The notes under the pieces were generated by a model that had not been told where the DNA came from, made no database searches, and was given only the letters and a program-made list of their open reading frames with translations. This document shows positions 18,701-22,878 of a DNA stretch of 27,322 nt, piece after piece. Origin of the DNA: Apostichopus californicus (Eukaryota > Echinodermata > Holothuroidea > Aspidochirotida > Stichopodidae); assembly GCA_020650975.1 (NCBI GenBank), contig JAIPMN010002997.1:1-27322 (forward strand), read 5' to 3'. Position numbers and translations under genes: made by a program. Each line of letters starts with the position of its first letter. Position 1 is the stretch's first letter.

Positions 18701-21590
18701 TGAGGCAGACATTGAACCGAACGAGTCTGTTGAAGAAGTTGAAACAGCCAGGAATGATGTAGATGCTCTGGCTGCCTTGATCCAAGAAGCTGCAAGAGCC
18801 GGTAATCTAACCATGGTAATCGACGGAGAGAGGCTGGTGTCATCGGTGGGCGAGAACAGCACACCCTCTGAGACAGCATGGCAGTGTGCCCGTGGTTCAC
18901 TGGTGATCCAAGATGGCTGTGGTGAGTGTAAATAGTTTACTTAAGTTATTGGTTTTCAGGAGCATATCCAGGGATGGGGGGGGGGGGGACAAAACCCACT
19001 GCTCTACAAAGAAAAAAAAATTGTACTAAAAATGTAGCTGGGAAGATGGGTTTTCTCAAATCAAGGTGTTAAGTGAAAACATTTAGCATGCATATCGAGC
19101 AGACGTACATTGCGCTTACCCATTTCTTTCTCATGCACTACTATCTTTGTGGCAAGTTCGGTTTGTACCGCATTACTCGTTTCCCGGAAACATTTTCTTG
19201 GATCCACTGCTAGTTTTATTGTTTTTCTCGTATTGTCAGAGTTATGATCAAAATAACATGTTCATTCAATAAGTTGTGAGTATGGATCTGGAAGATGATT
19301 GTTCAATATCAGAACTAAAATGTTAAAAAATACACACTTTACCCTCCAAAAGCTGTTCCATCATCATTGAAAATTGACAAACTTTCTCATTCCGTGCTAA
19401 GCTCGACCCTGTTCTTTGAGCTCAAGCGGCAAGGGGACAAATGCCTGTGCGGTGATACAATATACACCGTTAAAATTCTTGTTTCTTTTGTTCCCTTTCA
19501 CCAGTACCTTGTCCGGTGGGGCTCTTTTACGTGGAATCAGGGAATCGCTGTGATTTTTGTCCTGTGAATACCTATTCTGACAGAGAAGGTCAGGTTGCCT
19601 GCACATCATGTCCAGCAAGCACTGTAACTGCTACTAACGGATCTACATCACAGATAGCATGTAAGTTATTACCCCCTCCCTTACCCTGCCCCCCCCCCCG
19701 GATCACCTGCTTACACATTGTGAGAGGCCAGATTCCCCCCTGACTGTTCTTACAGATCTATACCATTGATTGACATTTACAATTGTATTAAAGATCGCCG
19801 CATGTCAGTTTTTGATACCAAATCAATTCAAGATGGCAGCGATATTGTTTGATACAGCTGTATGAATATCCTTTGCATAGAAGATATCTGCAAATGCTAC
19901 TGACATGCCCAATAATCTAATGATAACAGTAAGGTATTTGTTATATCTTGTTACTTTTTAGTGTGTATGTATAATTCATGTATTTTCATTTTGGGGTAGG
20001 GGTGGCAAGGGGGTAGTAGAGATTTGCATTTTGTATAAACTCAACTATCCGTAGTCAGTGAGTTGCAGAAGTGACAGCATCGGTTTTGAATTTCATGACA
20101 ATTCAGATATGAAAAGTGTTCTCTGATGGAGAGGTTTGGCTGTACTTAGGAAAGTGAACATATTTACACCGGGGACATAAAGGTGGAAACACTCTCCCAA
20201 TCATTATCTTTTGCTCATATGACTGAGATCTTTGTGTAGAACAATTCCCTCCTTCCGGCGAAGAAAAATTGTTTATATCCTAGTTTAAAAGTTGTGTCCG
20301 AGGGCTGTCATTTCTTTTGTCAAGCTGTGATGTAATACTGCCACGAGAGTCTGAAAACCTTTGCTTTTGTTTATCATGTTTCAAGGGAGAGTGTTAACAT
20401 CCTTGATCCTGAAAGCAATGCCATCATTTGGTCATGTTAAGAAATCCAATATATTAGATCCAGCATTTGTAAAGCCCATCTCCATTACAAACAAATATAG
20501 ACATGGAAATAATTAAGGCACTTGTGGCCTTGATGATGTCATATTTAGACTTGATGAAGTCTTCAGCTTTATGTATGAAGCAGTATCAAATCTGTGATAT
20601 CTCTAAAACTGGAATAAGATTTGTTTTCTTCGCTGTTGGGGAGGCTGTTCATGACAATAATCTCTATCACATGGACCAGTAATAATGGGGGTTTTTGTCT
20701 CTTGGTTGTGGAAGGTTGGGACAGGAATAAAGATGGTGGGGGGGGGGAGGGAGTTGTTCATGACAGTAATCGTATCAGATAGAACAAATATGAAGGTCGG
20801 GTGTGTGTCTCTTTTTCCTTGAAATAAAGAAAAATAAATTATGAGCAATATAATCTTTACTCTTGTGGACTTGATTTCTTCAGGTCGACTTGTAGAGACA
20901 CAAACACAAACAGCTGTAAATGGCATCATCATCTTGATGGTCCTTGTGGGTCTCTTCCTGGCTGTCATTCTGATCGCTGTGATAGTGTTCTGCACCAGAA
21001 GCGTCTGCACCTGCTCCAAGAACGACGAGATTCATTCCATCGACTACGGATCCTCCAGCTACCTCAACAGCGCCTACCACGAAGACGACCACGAGCGAGG
21101 CCTGACAAACGGCAAAGCGGTAAACGACGGCTTCAACTTCAGACACATCCCCGGCATCGCGGACAAAGGCAGCAGAGATAAGCTGGGTAGCAGGAAGGAT
21201 TTACTGGATCAGTGGGATAACTGGCAGCTCAGAGAGAAGAGATCTCTGGATGGGAAATCCGATGATGGAAACTACCCCGACGAGACATCTGAAGCTTACA
21301 TCGAGACCAGTCACAGCTCACGGATAATAGAACATGGCGACAATGCTCCACTGGCTCCACTGGCTCCACCTCCTCCCCCGTCACCACCTCCCCCTCCTCC
21401 TCCTCCCCCGCCACCACCACCACCTCCACCTCTACCAGTCACTTTGGAACCCCCAAAGGAGGAACCCTTACCTCCTCCCCCTAACATCCATCCCAATCCT
21501 GCTGGGTTTAAGAAGGTAGCACCTCCTCCAACTAAACCAAGGCCATTCCCTCCACCGTCCAGTTCAAAGCGGTGGCCTCCGGTGAATTAG
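666..21590 (+). CDS. Multi-exon gene: EGF/HYR/CCP/ephrin-like transmembrane protein, 5' partial
   Basis: Overall gene model joining 19 exons: 666-779, 1354-1464, 2228-2347, 2563-2673, 3873-3992, 5357-5476, 5944-6069, 6243-6371, 7583-7723, 10022-10144, 10789-10905, 11471-11740, 12297-12557, 13886-14248, 15417-15677, 17285-17479, 18427-18921, 19505-19660, 20884-21590. All have AG acceptors and GT donors, all junctions are phase 1, and the joined frame is open for about 1345 residues to TAG at 21588. Order of modules: 11 EGF, 4 HYR/HYR-like, 6-cysteine CCP, linker with KRRRR, ephrin-receptor-like cysteine module, one transmembrane helix, proline-rich cytoplasmic tail. The predicted product is a type I membrane protein. 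The 5' end (signal peptide, more EGF exons) lies upstream of the window. Domain order recalls parts of SVEP1/polydom (HYR-sushi-ephrin-like), but SVEP1 is secreted; I know no named gene with this order, so no symbol is given. Confidence 0.85.
780..1353 (+). other. Intron with an older internal duplication
   Basis: The stretch 1031-1200 resembles 1209-1300: both begin with AACAGGCT.TATGAAC and carry CTAGTCT.CAGCCCT followed by ATATATGTAAA.G..GCTAAG. The same motif recurs at 2468-2510 upstream of the third copy of this exon context. This suggests the intron was copied before the larger exon-pair duplication. No coding signal. Confidence 0.45.
1354..1464 (+). CDS. EGF exon 2 (duplicate pair member A1)
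   Basis: The exon lies between a good polypyrimidine tract ending TTTCAG and the donor GTAAGG. It is 111 bp, phase 1-1, with six cysteines: DPCFGQNCMDRGTC.., then CEC and GETC. It is an extracellular module of the large receptor-like protein. The copy at 2563-2673 is 98% identical, with Thr and Val here replaced there by Met and Ile. A long antisense frame over this exon is a shadow. Confidence 0.88.
1465..2227 (+). other. Intron, copy 1, containing a small inverted-repeat element
   Basis: Matches the intron at 2674-3872 in two blocks (about 1465-1535 and 1580-2227), apart from insertions. Holds the element at 1804-2014 and degenerate subrepeats around GCATATGCA and TATGCATGACCAGAGA (2030-2125). 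No coding signal. Confidence 0.6.
1804..2014. mobile_element. 211-bp MITE-like element with terminal inverted repeats
   Basis: The left end TTCAGCCAGTTGGGACAATT (from 1804) matches, with one mismatch, the reverse complement of the right end (AAATTGTCCCAACTGGGTGAA, ending 2014). The paralogous intron in copy 2 (3650-3662) reads straight from AGAAGTTTT into GGAATGGCTCATGC with no insert, so it is an empty site. A short direct repeat (GTT) may flank the element. It has no coding capacity, so it is a non-autonomous DNA transposon; the family is not assigned. Confidence 0.78.
2228..2347 (+). CDS. EGF exon 3 (duplicate pair member B1)
   Basis: The acceptor is TCTTTGACAG and the donor is GTAAGAAT. 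The exon is 120 bp, phase 1-1. It encodes DPCSSFPCNSGTCEVNADGF then ACICPPDV and TCQN, followed by a short hydrophobic/proline linker (ILPPV). Six cysteines in EGF spacing. It is the shortest EGF type in the gene. Its duplicate at 3873-3992 differs at three bases, changing Ala to Ile and Pro to Leu. The track continues open into the intron to 2427 and then stops, so the donor rather than the open frame sets the end. Confidence 0.88.
2563..2673 (+). CDS. EGF exon 4 (duplicate pair member A2)
   Basis: The acceptor is ATTTTCTTTCAG and the donor is GTAAGG; 111 bp, phase 1-1. It is the same six-cysteine EGF as at 1354-1464, with Thr to Met and Val to Ile. Both nucleotide changes fall on CpG dinucleotides of copy 1 (CACGTGCGTA became CATGTGCATA). 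The splice sites are fully conserved, so both copies are probably used. Confidence 0.86.
2744..3470 (+). mobile_element. TTAA-flanked insert carrying a THAP-domain remnant
   Basis: This block is absent from the paralogous intron of copy 1. TTAA occurs at both borders (2740-2743 and 3467-3470). Reading inward from each TTAA, TGTTGATTGT (left) is nearly repeated as TGTTGAATGT (right, reverse strand), a weak hint of inverted ends. It holds a broken THAP zinc-finger frame at 3062. Kolobok-type DNA transposons encode THAP domains and duplicate TTAA, which fits. However, copy 1 has about 45 unrelated bases at the same site, so the empty site is not clean and the borders are approximate. Confidence 0.5.
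3062..3240 (+). pseudogene. THAP zinc-finger fragment with in-frame stop
   Basis: Translation from ATG at 3062 gives MPRYCVVGGCNRTN.., the typical start of a THAP domain (Met-Pro, then C-x4-C), followed by FFYFPSG, a TAA stop at 3143-3145, then in the same frame KLWIRFVRRTRKDF and SHSKHVF. The invariant FP and W are present. The C-x2-H pair has become H-S-K-H, so the second zinc-ligand cysteine is lost. THAP domains are C2CH zinc-binding DNA-binding modules in transposases (P element, Kolobok) and host regulators. With a stop and a lost ligand this copy is non-functional. Most likely it is a transposon relic; a retroposed host THAP gene is the alternative. Confidence 0.72.
3873..3992 (+). CDS. 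EGF exon 5 (duplicate pair member B2)
   Basis: The acceptor is GTCTTTGACAG and the donor is GTAAGAAT; 120 bp, phase 1-1. It matches 2228-2347 except for three C/G to T/A changes that give Ala to Ile and Pro to Leu. All six cysteines are retained. The frame runs open upstream to 3791 and downstream to 4150 through intron sequence; cysteine pattern and splice sites limit the exon to these bounds. Confidence 0.86.
4340..4682 (+). repeat. SINE-like dispersed repeat, copy A
   Basis: GGTCTGATCCC at 4356-4366 resembles a tRNA-type B box (GGTTCRANNCC). The 3' part from 4507 (CTTCTGGTG) to 4682, including AAACCAAACCAATTTTGAAT and AAAGCTTTGACCAGTTTGCT, recurs at 9611-9839. A shared body with a tRNA-like head suggests a SINE. 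The head-to-body connection is inference, since only the body is seen twice. Confidence 0.45.
4736..5033 (+). repeat. Tandem duplication, 184-bp period
   Basis: GTGGGACAAGCTACTTACTC and the following roughly 85 bases occur at 4736 and again at 4920. Inside, a shorter unit (ATATA.TTATAC.TCATTACTATTACTGTA) is itself repeated at about 4800, 4842 and 4985. Intronic; no function is indicated. Confidence 0.8.
5045..5115 (+). repeat. tRNA-like SINE head candidate
   Basis: TGGTCGAGTGG (5051-5061) resembles an A box of Ser/Leu-type tRNAs and GGCTTTGAATCGC (5081-5093) resembles a B box. No cloverleaf closes, so it is not a tRNA gene. Only one copy is visible in the window. Confidence 0.3.
5357..5476 (+). 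CDS. EGF exon 6
   Basis: The acceptor is ATTTTTGCAG and the donor is GTGAGT; 120 bp, phase 1-1. It encodes DICSNNPCLFGLCSDSLNGG then FDCSC and MICE, six cysteines in EGF spacing, and ends with a short linker (LSAIP). It is more diverged from its neighbours than the duplicated pair, so it is an older module. Codon choice is mixed with no sign of decay. Confidence 0.87.
5477..5943 (+). other. Intron, nothing recognised
   Basis: T-rich, with a short TATG/TGTG-rich simple stretch (about 5835-5880). A frame open across the end of this intron into the next exon (5713-6162) is not coding in that frame. Confidence 0.5.
5944..6069 (+). CDS. EGF exon 7
   Basis: The acceptor is TTTCTTTCAG and the donor is GTAAGT; 126 bp, phase 1-1. 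It encodes GGSCELSPCFFGGTCVDLEG then FCLCVPERFGLNCQ and a short linker. Six cysteines, with aromatic residues at the usual EGF positions (F before C4 and FG before C6). The coding frame is the one that begins GGT GGT AGC TGT; the alternative open frame over this exon (5713-6162) lacks the cysteine pattern. Confidence 0.88.
6243..6371 (+). CDS. EGF exon 8
   Basis: The acceptor is TTTGTGACAG and the donor is GTGAGT; 129 bp, phase 1-1. It encodes FTDICDPNPCFNNGICYHVS then FACFCRGGSSGQSCE: six cysteines, with the C-x-x-x-x-C and NNGIC features of common EGF repeats. The exon contains an N-x-S/T sequon (NTS), so N-glycosylation is possible. The intron before it is only 173 bp, the shortest in the gene. 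Confidence 0.9.
6372..7582 (+). other. Intron (1.2 kb), nothing recognised
   Basis: No repeat, transposon end or cysteine-rich frame seen. Short open frames on both strands here have no protein-like composition. Confidence 0.5.
7583..7723 (+). CDS. EGF exon 9
   Basis: The acceptor is TTGCGAAG and the donor is GTAAGA; 141 bp, phase 1-1. It encodes SVNPVNPCVNNPCQGGGTCV then FTYTCTCPAGLSGVLCEIV. It has six cysteines and the most canonical EGF sequence in the gene, with a textbook NPCQxGGTC and CPAGxSGxxCE. GC content is visibly higher than in the flanking introns. The A left by the previous exon plus TC gives Ile at the junction. Confidence 0.92.
8488..9273 (+). mobile_element. Candidate solo LTR or inserted promoter-bearing element
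   Basis: The stretch has the order expected of a retrotransposon LTR: CCAAT (8903-8907), TATAATTAAA (8921-8930), then AATAAA (9117-9122). It starts at TGTT (8488) and could end at AACA (9273), matching the usual TG..CA ends. No clean 5-bp target duplication is seen (CATAG left, CAATA right), and there is no second copy in the window. Weak call: the borders are guesses. Confidence 0.28.
8491..8514. repeat. Perfect 10-bp hairpin
   Basis: TATGTAATAA, four bases TAGG, then TTATTACATA, followed by two further GTTATTAC repeats to about 8535. It could be a slippage or foldback product, or the start of the LTR-like element. Confidence 0.7.
9611..9839 (+). repeat. SINE-like dispersed repeat, copy B
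   Basis: Matches 4507-4682 from CTTCTGGTG to GAGATTTCCAT, with an extra segment of about 45 bases between GATGTTGTGGC and CAATTCAT. Two copies in introns of the same gene, in the same orientation. Confidence 0.7.
10022..10144 (+). CDS. EGF exon 10
   Basis: The acceptor is TTCCCAACAG and the donor is GTATTT; 123 bp, phase 1-1. It encodes VVEVCNPNPCRTGTCVALTE then YVCVCPEGFEGIHCEFLPD. Six cysteines, and CPEGFEGIHCE is a very typical EGF end. The Cys4-Val-Cys5 segment is coded by a TG-repeat run (10089-10101), so this part is prone to slippage. The donor is a weaker GTATTT. Confidence 0.9.
10145..10788 (+). other. Intron, nothing recognised
   Basis: AT-rich; no repeat or frame of interest seen. 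Confidence 0.5.
10789..10905 (+). CDS. EGF exon 11 (last EGF module)
   Basis: The acceptor is TCCCACATTAG and the donor is GTAAGT; 117 bp, phase 1-1. It encodes DPCSPDKACPNGNVCTLLSI then HVCKCLIGFVGPECNIN. Six cysteines with slightly longer C1-C2 spacing than the others. It is directly followed, across a 565-bp intron, by the first HYR-like exon, so it marks the EGF/HYR border. Confidence 0.9.
10906..11470 (+). other. Intron, nothing recognised
   Basis: Contains a short run of TTGATTGxx repeats near 11030-11065 and no coding signal. The open frames on both strands (for example 11011-11271) lack domain features. Confidence 0.5.
11471..11740 (+). CDS. HYR-like exon 1 (divergent, type A)
   Basis: The acceptor is TTTTGTCTTAG and the donor is GTAAAT; 270 bp, phase 1-1, 90 residues. 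It begins DEVVFINCPTEPVVVPLTEG and ends ATCTFVFRMTG. The two cysteines, the early N-C-P and the late C-x-F-x-F/V strand, match the edges of a HYR domain (hyalin repeat, an immunoglobulin-like adhesion module), but the central TDN and AxDxxGN signatures are missing. It resembles 13886-14248 more than the canonical HYR exons. N-x-T/S sequons (NAT, NIS) suggest glycosylation. Confidence 0.82.
11741..12296 (+). other. Intron, nothing recognised beyond C runs
   Basis: C-rich homopolymer tracts at 11880-11890 and 12221-12235. No coding signal. Confidence 0.5.
12297..12557 (+). CDS. HYR exon 2 (canonical, type B)
   Basis: The acceptor is CCCATTTTCTAG and the donor is GTAAGA; 261 bp, phase 1-1, 87 residues. 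It begins DDELPEITCPQDIVIDTPVV, then FWPPATATDN, VFVTAFDSFANSQGCFFTVTV. CP-x-D-I, W-x-P-x-A-T-D-N and the A-x-D-x-x-x-N...C-x-F-x-V-x-V end are the hallmark of HYR (hyalin repeat) domains. In echinoderms these build adhesion proteins such as hyalin; in vertebrates they occur in SRPX and SVEP1. Confidence 0.93.
12558..13885 (+). other. Intron (1.3 kb) with foldback element
   Basis: Holds a 17-bp direct repeat (12593-12626, GCTGAGTGTTATCGCT twice), the inverted-repeat element at 12795-13238 and AT-rich sequence. No missed exon seen. Confidence 0.5.
12795..13238. mobile_element. Foldback/MITE-like element candidate
   Basis: GTGGCTGTCCATTCG at 12795 resembles the reverse complement of the sequence ending at 13238 (GTGGTTGTCCCTCGG). 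Inside are two hairpins, TGGTCATC-CGA-GATGACCA (12848-12866) and TGGTCGTCC-TCCTGC-GGACGACCA (12901-12924), and GACAACCA occurs three times. No target-site duplication is obvious, so the borders are tentative. Confidence 0.45.
13886..14248 (+). CDS. HYR-like exon 3 (divergent, type A) with acidic/Thr linker
   Basis: The acceptor is CGGTACCAG and the donor is GTACTT; 363 bp, phase 1-1, 121 residues. The first 30 or so residues form a Thr/Asp/Met-rich linker (STAEPMTTDFVTDMITDDG). Then comes a HYR-like module, RFLNCPQNEVLSF.. to VECSFTVFFSG, with the two edge cysteines. It aligns by eye with 11471-11740 (F-I/L-N-C-P, L-D-I/L-N, I-x-x-G-P, C-S/T-F-x-V-F-x-x-G) better than with the canonical HYRs. 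The extra linker is probably extended and exposed. Confidence 0.85.
14249..15416 (+). other. Intron (1.2 kb), nothing recognised
   Basis: AT-rich with A-rich 3' half (14560-15320). No repeat structure or coding frame supported. Confidence 0.5.
15417..15677 (+). CDS. HYR exon 4 (canonical, type B)
   Basis: The acceptor is TACCATTTGCAG and the donor is GTACGT; 261 bp, phase 1-1, exactly the length of the canonical HYR exon at 12297. It encodes DREEPQLECPKDIETVTTED, VEVFWPMPRITDNVGL, LIFLQATDIFGNLNSCTFTI. P-x-L-x-C-P-x-D-I, W-P, TDN and ATDxxGN..C-x-F are classic HYR residues. It is the last HYR before the CCP module. Confidence 0.94.
15678..17284 (+). other. Intron (1.6 kb), T-rich, nothing recognised
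   Basis: Strongly T-rich on this strand (15690-16480), giving spurious hydrophobic open frames. A short TATATATTTATAG stretch sits near 16597. No domain-like exon seen. Confidence 0.5.
17285..17479 (+). CDS. CCP/sushi-like exon (six cysteines)
   Basis: The acceptor is TTCTGAAG and the donor is GTAAGT; 195 bp, phase 1-1, 65 residues. It encodes VACNSLPLNNKSSKNCSVSA, GEFQCSVECFQGYVYAP, FQCKEG, GVW and DLC. Six cysteines, the C-x-x-G-Y and G-x-W landmarks, and a final cysteine fit a CCP (sushi) domain of the six-cysteine kind seen in selectins. CCP after HYR is a known pairing in SVEP1-like proteins. The longer frame 17267-17560 in another phase is a shadow. Confidence 0.83.
17480..18426 (+). 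other. Intron with SINE near its 3' end
   Basis: A short direct repeat of GCTCCCAGATAT lies at about 17970-18000. The 3' part holds the antisense SINE (18136-18354). Nothing else recognised. Confidence 0.5.
18136..18354 (-). repeat. tRNA-derived SINE, antisense in intron
   Basis: On the minus strand the element begins GGAGTGTTAGCTCAGTGG (from 18354), an A box (TAGCTCAGTGG), and has GGTTCGAGTCA (18303-18293), a B box. The body continues to about 18136. The first and last bases of the tRNA-like head (GGAGTG/CACTCC) can pair, but the anticodon stem and T arm do not close, so this is a SINE head and not a tRNA gene. It ends about 72 bp from the next exon. Confidence 0.68.
18427..18921 (+). CDS. 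Extracellular linker exon with furin-type KRRRR site
   Basis: The acceptor is CCTCTATACAG and the donor is GTGAGT; 495 bp, phase 1-1, 165 residues, the longest extracellular exon. The first half has four cysteines (ALCNL, LCEL, SCRR, LCST). It is followed by NNSLKRRRRATGN at 18642-18674, where RRRR fits the proprotein-convertase consensus R-x-K/R-R. The second half is acidic and helical-looking (EVETARNDVDALAALIQEAA), and the exon closes with two cysteines (WQCAR, DGC) that start the next module. I do not recognise a named domain in the middle. Cleavage would give two chains, but whether they stay joined cannot be told. Confidence 0.85.
18922..19504 (+). other. Intron with G-run
   Basis: A 14-base G run at about 18976-18989 lies next to GGAGCATATCCAGGGATG, a context often seen in transposon-derived repeats. 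Nothing else recognised. Confidence 0.45.
19505..19660 (+). CDS. Ephrin-receptor-like (GCC2/GCC3) cysteine module exon
   Basis: The acceptor is CCTTTCACCAG and the donor is GTAAGT; 156 bp, phase 1-1. It encodes PCPVGLFYVESGNRCDFCPV, NTYSDREGQVACTSCPAS and TNGSTSQIA. C-P-x-G-x-x-Y, C-x-x-C-P-x-x-T-Y, G-Q-x-x-C-x-x-C-P and the T-x-G-S-x-S-x-x-C end are the ephrin-receptor-like / GCC2-GCC3 pattern. The last cysteine is made across the splice junction (T here, GT at 20884), which supports this exon joining. These modules sit near the membrane in several receptors. Confidence 0.9.
19661..20883 (+). other. Intron (1.2 kb), with short repeats at 3' end
   Basis: C runs at 19680-19700 and the 109-bp-period direct repeat at 20640-20830. 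An inverted pair AACACTCTCCC (near 20188) and GGGAGAGTGTT (near 20386) is too short to call an element. Confidence 0.5.
20640..20830 (+). repeat. Degenerate direct repeat, about 109-bp period
   Basis: TGTTCATGACA.TAATC..TATCA at 20646 recurs at 20755, each preceded by a G-rich tract and followed by GTCTCTT. It lies just upstream of the last exon. Confidence 0.6.
20884..21590 (+). CDS. Last exon: transmembrane helix and proline-rich cytoplasmic tail
   Basis: The acceptor is TGATTTCTTCAG at 20883, with stop TAG at 21588-21590. After CRLVETQTQT comes one helix of about 22 hydrophobic residues (NGIIILMVLVG..AVIVF, nucleotides 20922-20990), followed by CTRSVCTCSK, basic and cysteine-bearing, as for a type I protein whose inner face is palmitoylated. 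The tail has about 195 residues. It is charged, with tyrosines in YLNS (YxN, the pattern bound by Grb2 SH2), SIDYG and EAYIET. Then there is a long proline run (21365-21435), EEPLPPPPN (LPPPP core as bound by EVH1 domains) and PPPTKPRPFPPP (K-x-x-P-x-x-P, SH3 class I-like). Motif binding is inference. Codon GC is clearly above the introns. Confidence 0.93.
20922..20990 (+). other. Transmembrane segment within the last exon
   Basis: A continuous run of Ile, Leu, Val, Gly and Phe with no charged residue, closed by C-T-R. It is the only such segment in the joined protein. Confidence 0.9.
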
Positions 21591-22650
21591 ATTCAGTTCT
21601 TCCAGATAAGTAATCGAGTCATAGCAGATTGTTCGATACATTGTTAAGATTGGGACCATATTCAGCCGACTGATGTTGCAGAACTGTATTAACATATTGC
21701 CATGACAACGAGAAGAGACTTGAAAGTCTGTTAAAACTTCAGTCAATGATTTAAAGAGAATTTAAATCATATCAAGTGAAAACATTAGGTTTTCAAGACA
21801 TGTAGCTATTACTGTTAGTATTCAGGTAGATATACCCAATTGTGTATTCATATGTTGAAACCCTCATCAGTTATCATGACTCAAGTTAAATTATTAAGAT
21901 GATTAAAATGATAACATTTAATTGTTTTGTTTCAGTGAATCAGTATTTTCCTCAGTTATGCTGGAAATAACACTTGAGTGTGGTAATACTTTTGTTTTTG
22001 TTTTCTTTTCCTTTTTGGTTGGGGGGAAGGGGGAGGTTGGGGAAATGGGATGACCTGTAGGGTTCCCTTGCTTTCATTCTCCTTTCGTTGTTTAACTGCT
22101 TTTAGTGTAGCTTGAATTGATCGCTAGATGCTAGCATTAAACAATTAGCTGGATCTGGTCTCATCTCATCGACCTCATTTCTTATTCATCTATTCCCAGT
22201 TCTAAATATTTATTGTTGACAAAGAAAACTAGCTATAAAGTAATCTCAAAATATTTAAAATTACATTCCTCTGTCTTTCAGTCCTACAAGAAGTTTGTTG
22301 CCCTTCTCTTCATGTTACCCATAAATTAGCGCTGCACACATGTCTGCAGTTTTCAATCCTATGTACATAATCTGACAGATTTAAGCTGATAGGTTTTACC
22401 TCTTTGGCCAACTGTAAAAGAAAAACATACTTAGATGAATTTCTGTCATATTTTCTCTTTGACTTCACACCATTTATATTAGTTGTATCTTTTCTTGGGG
22501 GGGGGGGAGGTGTTTTAAAACTTAATTCATGATTTTGATTCTTATTGATAATAAGAGAAAATTGAATTGTGTGCTTAATTTGTAGTTGTTATAAAATTTC
22601 AGTTGTAAATGATTATAAAACAATAATAAAAACAGACTATGTAAATCATG
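21591..22650 (+). other. Presumed 3' untranslated region
   Basis: Follows the stop codon with no further open coding. Contains G-rich tracts (22021-22048, 22497-22510) and ATTAAA variants at 21902 and 22136. AATAAA occurs at 22625-22630. The length of the UTR is a guess from the first AATAAA. Confidence 0.4.
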
Positions 22651-22878
22651 AGCTGAAATCAAGTCTTTAAATTTTGAGGATTTTAAGTTTACATTGCGGT
22701 ATATCCTCACGAAATATTTTGATCCTTATTGATAATAAGAGAAAATTGAATTGTGTGCTTAATTTGTAGTTGTTGTAAATTATCAGTTGTAAATGATTGA
22801 AAAAAAAAGTAAAAACAGATTATGTAATCATGAGCTGAAATCAGGCTTTCAAATTTTGAGGCTTTTAACTATACATTG
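22532..22878 (+). repeat. Tandem duplication, 184-bp period, at presumed 3' UTR end
   Basis: The unit beginning ATTTTGATTCTTATTGATAA at 22532 is repeated from 22716, each about 165 bp long, with a separating 17 bp. Copy 1 keeps AATAAA (22625-22630); at the matching place copy 2 has an A run and AGTAAA. The two share most bases by eye. Confidence 0.88.
22625..22630 (+). terminator. Candidate polyadenylation signal AATAAA
   Basis: First canonical AATAAA after the stop codon, 1.03 kb downstream of it, within the duplicated unit. ATTAAA at 21902 and 22136 are possible earlier sites. Confidence 0.35.

Noticed and set aside
18419-18862. 147-residue antisense frame
   Set aside because: Overlaps the linker exon exactly; the sense strand has splice sites, phase match and cysteine continuity with the next module.
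20187-20396. Inverted pair AACACTCTCCC / GGGAGAGTGTT
   Set aside because: Only 11 bases about 200 bp apart, no target duplication; likely chance.
21311-21496. Glycine-rich antisense frame
   Set aside because: It is the reverse complement of the proline-coding run in the last exon (CCx codons read as GGx).
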